Origin: Peribacillus sp. FSL E2-0218
GTDB lineage: Bacteria; Bacillota; Bacilli; Bacillales; DSM-1321
Assembly: GCF_037992945.1 (NCBI RefSeq)
Contig: NZ_CP150304.1
Coordinates: 809,501-873,500 of the forward strand
DNA: 64,000 nucleotides
Direction of reading: 5' to 3'
Shown in pieces: positions 59,500-64,000 of this stretch. How positions within the stretch are numbered: position 1 is the stretch's first letter; every line of letters starts with the position of its first letter. The position numbers and the translations under genes are program-made. The notes below the pieces were generated by a model, which saw only the letters and a program-made list of their open reading frames with translations, searched no databases and was not told the origin of the DNA.

Positions 59500-60414
59500 A
59501 TGAATGATCATCTACCATCTTTTTATCCAGGCCAGCCTATGGGGGATTGGATCAATTCCTTTTACCGAGTGCATGGGGTGGAGGCGCACCCATTCAACTT
59601 TCACTCACATCATGAGTATGAGATTTACTTTTTTCATTCAGGGGATTGCCGGTATTTAATCAACAACCGGATCTATGATTTACAGCCGGGGGATATCATT
59701 CTTTTGGATGGCATGACCTTGCATAAACCTAATCCGCAGCCAGGAAGTACTTACATAAGAAGCATGATTCACTTTTCACCAATTTGGCTGCAAGAGTTGT
59801 TAGTTATCCTTGGCACCCCAAATTTGCTTGATCCCTTTCAGAAGCTTAACAATTGCTTGCTGCGGACAGGTTATGATGAAGCCGGGATTTGTGTGGACGA
59901 AGGATTAAAAAGGATCAGCGGCCTTATTGCTAATCAAGAGGCAGAACTGCAGCAAAAAGGTAAAAAAAGTAACACGAGTGAAGCGGAAATAAAACTGGAG
60001 CTTGTTCAATTACTGGTGAAAATCTATAAAATGAGCCATAAAGAATTAGCTCAGCATTCCAACAAAAGGACCGAAAAGGAGCATCATGCTGAGGGAATTG
60101 CCTCTTGGATCAATGATCACTATACCGAAAAAGTAAGTTTGGATCGACTGGCCAATGAAATGAATCTTAGTAAGTATTACGCATCCCACGTTTTCAAGGA
60201 AGTAACTGGGTTTACCGTCATGGAATATGTGATGGGCTGCCGGTTTAACCAGGTGAAGTATTTGCTGGAAATGGAACCTGACCAAACGCTTGGGGAGATC
60301 TCCCGGGCAACGGGTTTTGAAAGTATTGCTCACTTCAGCAGGTTTTTTAAAGAAAAATCTGGCGTGACGCCATCACAATATCGTAAAAATAGACTGAACA
60401 TTGGGATATCTTGA
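59500..60414 (+). CDS. AraC family regulator with cupin sensor domain
   Basis: The 304-residue protein has an N-terminal cupin ('HSHHEYEIYFFHSGDCRYLI', 'LQPGDIILLDG') that would bind a sugar. Two C-terminal HTH motifs follow ('VSLDRLANEMNLSKYYASHVFKE' and 'TLGEISRATGFESIAHFSRFFK'). ATG 59500 follows GAGGTG. It is the first gene of the second transcription unit and probably activates it. Confidence 0.9.
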   Translation: MNDHLPSFYPGQPMGDWINSFYRVHGVEAHPFNFHSHHEYEIYFFHSGDCRYLINNRIYDLQPGDIILLDGMTLHKPNPQPGSTYIRSMIHFSPIWLQELLVILGTPNLLDPFQKLNNCLLRTGYDEAGICVDEGLKRISGLIANQEAELQQKGKKSNTSEAEIKLELVQLLVKIYKMSHKELAQHSNKRTEKEHHAEGIASWINDHYTEKVSLDRLANEMNLSKYYASHVFKEVTGFTVMEYVMGCRFNQVKYLLEMEPDQTLGEISRATGFESIAHFSRFFKEKSGVTPSQYRKNRLNIGIS

Positions 60415-60433
60415 GGGGGAGGGGGAAATCTAA

Positions 60434-61333
60434 ATGAATCCAAATCTATTGATATCAGGATTTTCCGATGAAATTTCATCGGATTTTGATATACAGCTTG
60501 AAACGGTTGCAAAGCTTGGAATAAAGTATATTTCTTTACGTGGCATTGACGGGAGAAACATAGGGGATTTTTCAATCGAAGACATAAGAAGGACGGTACT
60601 TCCTAGACTCCAAAAAGCAGGCATAGGTGTATCTTCCATCGGATCGCCAATCGGAAAGATCTTTATAAATGATGAAGCAGGTTTTTTGGAACAAAGGCGG
60701 ATGCTGGAGGTTATTTGTCAAATAAGCATCCTGCTTGACTGCAAATATATCCGCGTTTTCAGTTTTTATATTCCAAACGGGGAGGAGCCTGACCGATTTG
60801 GAGAAGATGTGGTAAGGAAATTGAAAGAATTCACGGCCATAGCCGAAAAATACGATGTTATTTTATTGCATGAAAATGAGAAGGATATCTACGGAGATAT
60901 CGGCCGAAGATGCGCGGAAATATTGGAAAAGGTAGATTCGGAGAATTTTAAGGCGATTTTTGATTTTGCCAACTTTGTCCAGTGTGGTGAAAACACCCAG
61001 GATTGCTACAACTTGCTGAAGGATGATGTGATGTATATCCATATCAAGGATGCCGTCACAAAAAGGAATCAAAATGTTTTGTGCGGAACGGGAGATGGCA
61101 GAATACCGGAAATCCTTTCTCGATTGATAGATGAAGGCTACAAAGGTTTCTTGACCCTTGAGCCGCATCTTGCTCGGTTTGATTCATTAAAGGATCTGGA
61201 GCTGGAAGACGCTATGTGGTTTATCGAGAATAAAGGGCTTGATGGAAAAAGCGGCTATAAGCTTCAATACGAGGCACTCTTAAAGATTCTAGAGAAAATT
61301 GATAATGAGGAGAGATTGGCATGGAAAAAGTGA
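60434..61333 (+). CDS. Sugar phosphate isomerase/epimerase (xylose-isomerase-like TIM barrel)
   Basis: The 299-residue protein has the AP-endonuclease-2-type barrel with metal residues in 'LLHENEKDIYGD', 'AIFDFANFVQCGE', 'YIHIKDAV' and 'FLTLEPHL'. The family includes IolE/IolI/hydroxypyruvate isomerases. It is 20 bp after the AraC gene and overlaps the next gene by 13 bp. The substrate may be a keto-sugar made by the adjacent dehydrogenases. Confidence 0.85.
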   Translation: MNPNLLISGFSDEISSDFDIQLETVAKLGIKYISLRGIDGRNIGDFSIEDIRRTVLPRLQKAGIGVSSIGSPIGKIFINDEAGFLEQRRMLEVICQISILLDCKYIRVFSFYIPNGEEPDRFGEDVVRKLKEFTAIAEKYDVILLHENEKDIYGDIGRRCAEILEKVDSENFKAIFDFANFVQCGENTQDCYNLLKDDVMYIHIKDAVTKRNQNVLCGTGDGRIPEILSRLIDEGYKGFLTLEPHLARFDSLKDLELEDAMWFIENKGLDGKSGYKLQYEALLKILEKIDNEERLAWKK

Positions 61334-62481
61334 GATTGGGGATAGTTGGGCTAGGTGCGCAAGGCGGGCTATATGCAGGATTTCTGGCTGATGGAAAAGT
61401 GGAAAACATGGTGATCGGGGCGATTTGTGATATTGACCCTGCTAAGAAGGAATTGGCTGCAGAAAAATATCCAGACGTCCCTTTTTATGAGAATTACAGG
61501 GATATGCTCGATAGCGGAGATGTGGATGCGGTCGTTACTTGTGTGCCACATTATCTGCATCCGGAAATAGGTGTGGAAGCATTGAAGAGGGAGATTCATG
61601 CTTTGGTCGAAAAGCCCGCTGGCGTATATACAAAGCAGGTAAGGGAACTCAATGATTATGCAGCCCAAAAACCGCATTTAACATTCGGTATCGTGTTCAA
61701 TCAACGGATGAATCCACTGTATCAAAAGGTGAAGGAAATCATCGATAATGGGGAGATTGGCCAAATACGCCGAACAAATTGGATGATCACGACCTGGTGG
61801 AGGCCACAGGGATACTACGATTCAAGTGCATGGAGGGCAACGTGGGGTGAAGAGGGCGGCGGGGTTCTCGTGAATCAGGCACCACATCAGCTTGACTTGC
61901 TTCAATGGATATGCGGAATGCCCAAAAAGGTATACTCCAATGTGAAATATGGATATCAGCGGAATATTGCAGTCGAGGATGAAGTCACGGCTCTTCTTGA
62001 TTACGGGAATGGGGCCACGGGTGTGTTCATTACCTGCACCCATGATGTGATTGGCACAGATCGGTTTGAAATAGTAGGAGATAAAGGAAAAATCGTTGTC
62101 GATGACAGCAAGAAACTGACGATCAAAAGACTTTCGAAGCCAGAATCGGAATTGAGTGACAGCATGAGCATGCAGGATGTCATGAAAATATTCATGGGCG
62201 GCAATCAATCTGATATTTACAGTGAGGAAGTGCTGGAATTCGAAAGTGTATGGGGGGCACAGCATATAGCCGTATTGGAAAACTTCGCTGCAGCGATATT
62301 GGAAGGGTCCCCGATACTTGCTCCTGGCAGTGACGGTATTCATGGAGTTACCTTAGCGAATGCGATTCATCTATCAAGCTGGTTGGATAAAGAAATCGAA
62401 ATCCCATTCGATGAAGAACTATTTTTGCTGCAATTGAAAAAGCGAATTGAGGAAGAAAAGAATGCGCCTGTCACATCGTAA
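61321..62481 (+). CDS. Gfo/Idh/MocA family oxidoreductase (1)
   Basis: The 386-residue protein has the N-terminal Rossmann motif 'GIVGLGAQGGLYAG', 'LVEKPAGVYTKQ' (the E-K-P hallmark) and 'GGGVLVNQAPHQLDLLQW' with catalytic Lys/His features. It oxidises a sugar or sugar derivative with NAD(P). It overlaps the preceding gene by 13 bp. The length is a little above the family norm. Confidence 0.9.
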   Translation: MEKVRLGIVGLGAQGGLYAGFLADGKVENMVIGAICDIDPAKKELAAEKYPDVPFYENYRDMLDSGDVDAVVTCVPHYLHPEIGVEALKREIHALVEKPAGVYTKQVRELNDYAAQKPHLTFGIVFNQRMNPLYQKVKEIIDNGEIGQIRRTNWMITTWWRPQGYYDSSAWRATWGEEGGGVLVNQAPHQLDLLQWICGMPKKVYSNVKYGYQRNIAVEDEVTALLDYGNGATGVFITCTHDVIGTDRFEIVGDKGKIVVDDSKKLTIKRLSKPESELSDSMSMQDVMKIFMGGNQSDIYSEEVLEFESVWGAQHIAVLENFAAAILEGSPILAPGSDGIHGVTLANAIHLSSWLDKEIEIPFDEELFLLQLKKRIEEEKNAPVTS

Positions 62482-62542
62482 AGTAATTAATCCCAGAAAT
62501 ACTATCTGTTAAAGAAATCCATTAGAGGGGGGAGATTGGAGT

Positions 62543-63565
62543 ATGTTGAAAACGGCAGTTATCGGGCTCGGAGATATTTCTCCCATACACATTCTTGCCA
62601 TACAAGCAAACCCGATGGTTGAGCTGTGCGCTGTTTGTGATATCGATGAAGCCTTAAAGGATTCTGTACCTGGTGCTAAATTTTATGAATATTACCAAGA
62701 GATGATTGAAACGGAGGCAATCGATTGTGTCCACCTTTGTCTGCCTCACCATCTTCATTATCCTGTGGCGAAATATTGTATGGAACAAGGGGTGCATGTA
62801 TTTCTGGAAAAACCTTTGGGCTTGAACACCGAAGAAGGACTAACACTTGTGAAGCTAGAGGAAAAACATAAGAATGTAAGGTTGTGTGTATGTTTACAGA
62901 ACCGCTTCAATGAATCTTTTGAAAAGCTTCAAAAATTGCTGGACAGCGGCATCCACGGCAAGGTGCTTGGCGTGAAGGGAATAGTAACCTGGAGCAGGCC
63001 GCCATCCTATTATGAGGTGAAGCCATGGCGCGGGAAAATGGACCAAGCCGGAGGAGGGGTCATGATCAATCAAGCCCTTCATACACTGGATTTGATGCAG
63101 CTGATTGGTGGGAAAATGGTTTCAATAAAAGGGGAGGTTTCCAGACTGCTGGATTATGAGATTGAAGTGGAAGATACAGCCATAGCAAATATTACGTTCG
63201 ACAGCGGGGCGCGGGGGCTGTTTTTCGCTACAATCGCCAATGTGGATAATGATAGTGTGGAGTTACAGGTGCTTTTGGAGAAGGGAAAACTCACCATTAA
63301 AGACAGTATTCTCTTTAGCGTGGATGAAGCGGGAAATAAGGAAAGATTGGCGGAAGACGCGAAGCTTACCGGATCGAAGTTCTATTATGGTGCCAGCCAT
63401 GCCAAATTAATCGATGCCTTCTATGAAAGCATTTTATCTGACACGCAAGCTTACGTTCATGCCTGGGAAGCCGTTCCATCGCTCAAAATGATTGAAGCGA
63501 TTCGAAAATCATCGCAAATGAAAAAAGCGATATTCATGGAGGGACAATATAATGGGAAAAGCTAA
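62543..63565 (+). CDS. Gfo/Idh/MocA family oxidoreductase (2)
   Basis: The 340-residue protein has 'GLGDISPIHILAIQAN', 'FLEKPLGLNTEE' and 'GGGVMINQALHTLDLMQL'. It is clearly related to the preceding oxidoreductase, though far from identical, so the two probably act on successive or alternative substrates. GGGGGGAG lies before ATG 62543. The gene overlaps the next by 14 bp. Confidence 0.9.
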   Translation: MLKTAVIGLGDISPIHILAIQANPMVELCAVCDIDEALKDSVPGAKFYEYYQEMIETEAIDCVHLCLPHHLHYPVAKYCMEQGVHVFLEKPLGLNTEEGLTLVKLEEKHKNVRLCVCLQNRFNESFEKLQKLLDSGIHGKVLGVKGIVTWSRPPSYYEVKPWRGKMDQAGGGVMINQALHTLDLMQLIGGKMVSIKGEVSRLLDYEIEVEDTAIANITFDSGARGLFFATIANVDNDSVELQVLLEKGKLTIKDSILFSVDEAGNKERLAEDAKLTGSKFYYGASHAKLIDAFYESILSDTQAYVHAWEAVPSLKMIEAIRKSSQMKKAIFMEGQYNGKS

Positions 63566-64000
63566 AATTGGTGTGCAAATGATGATGCTTAAAGGGAAGG
63601 TCGAGGAATTGGGCGTCTATGAAACGATGAGAAAAATCAAGGAGCTCGATTTTCATGCTGTTGAAGTTTCACAAATTCCGATGACTGCTGAAAATGTTGC
63701 CGAGTTAAAAAGGGCCAGCCAAGATTTTGATATAGAAATCGCCGCTCTATCAGCCGCGTTAGAGCCGATGCTGCCAGGAATGGCAGGGGAAACACTAACG
63801 GATGATTTCGAGAAAATCGTAAACGATTGCCAAACATTGGATTGCAGTTTTTTACGAATTGGCATGCTTCCTTTTACGACTATAGGCGATAAAGATAAAA
63901 TCCTTAGTTTCGTAAAAAAAGCGGACGAAGCAGCGGAAAGATTGGCCGAGCATAAGATAGAGTTGTATTATCATAATCACCATATAGAATTCCAAAAATA
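63552..64000 (+). CDS. Second sugar phosphate isomerase/epimerase (partial, cut by window end)
   Basis: From ATG 63552 (after GAGGGA) the frame is open to the window end: about 150 residues with 'DFHAVEVSQIPMTAENVAELKR', 'CSFLRIGMLP' and 'ELYYHNHHIEFQK'. These match xylose-isomerase-like barrel proteins, with metal residues in the H-N-H-H stretch. It overlaps the second dehydrogenase by 14 bp, so it belongs to the same operon. Confidence 0.8.
   Translation, partial: MGKAKIGVQMMMLKGKVEELGVYETMRKIKELDFHAVEVSQIPMTAENVAELKRASQDFDIEIAALSAALEPMLPGMAGETLTDDFEKIVNDCQTLDCSFLRIGMLPFTTIGDKDKILSFVKKADEAAERLAEHKIELYYHNHHIEFQK

Overview
The window looks like the chromosome of a Bacillaceae soil bacterium. 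A Peribacillus / Bacillus simplex-type host is my inference. The grounds are strong AGGAGG ribosome-binding sites, a 23S-5S-tRNA cluster in the order known from the Bacillus subtilis trnD operon, and ordinary Bacillus genes (ClpP, ThiC under a TPP riboswitch, YdhK-type lipoprotein, LytTR/DUF3021 pair). No species can be proved from sequence alone.

Region 1 (1-1800) holds the 3' end of a 23S rRNA gene, a 5S rRNA gene and 15 tRNA genes ending in tRNA-Leu(CAA). Region 2 (1796-19614) is a visibly AT-richer integrative element of about 17.8 kb inserted in the 3' end of that tRNA-Leu. The last 51 bases of the tRNA gene are repeated exactly at 19564-19614 (attL/attR), and a tyrosine integrase gene lies next to attL. 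The element carries a RepA_N-type replication initiator with an iteron-like stretch inside its gene, a MerR-like coiled-coil protein, a serine resolvase with a res-like site, and an SF2 helicase opposite a HEPN-like gene. Its cargo looks defensive: a PD-(D/E)XK nuclease, an OLD-family ATPase/TOPRIM nuclease, a complete type III restriction-modification pair, a second PD-(D/E)XK protein and an HTH/GIY-YIG protein. I read it as an integrated plasmid-like element that works as a defence island.

Region 3 (19615-44300) is mainly chromosomal: TetR/MMPL exporter, sigma factor plus ClpP paralogue, sulfonate uptake and dioxygenase genes, a sensor kinase with a probable A7 frameshift, GlpQ, a zinc alcohol dehydrogenase (a decayed fragment of a paralogue lies 3 kb away), a DUF4822 lipoprotein, guanine deaminase, HAD phosphatase, riboswitch-controlled thiC, CtaG/DUF2243 membrane proteins, a quinone oxidoreductase and an arylamine N-acetyltransferase. 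Region 4 (44400-49030) holds two IS1182-like copies. One is a remnant and one has a full-length reading frame that seems to lack the second catalytic Asp region. Each sits in a transcription-terminator hairpin that has been duplicated on both sides, and each contains the same GC-rich repeat of about 125 bp.

Region 5 (49238-52692) has assorted small genes, ending with LytTR/DUF3021. Region 6 (52714-64000) is a glucuronide/uronate catabolic locus: GPH symporter, ROK repressor, uronate isomerase, beta-glucuronidase, AraC regulator, two Gfo/Idh/MocA dehydrogenases and two xylose-isomerase-like TIM-barrel proteins, the last cut by the window end. Two matching palindromes, in front of the symporter and in front of uxaC, are probable ROK operators, and cre-like sites suggest CcpA control.
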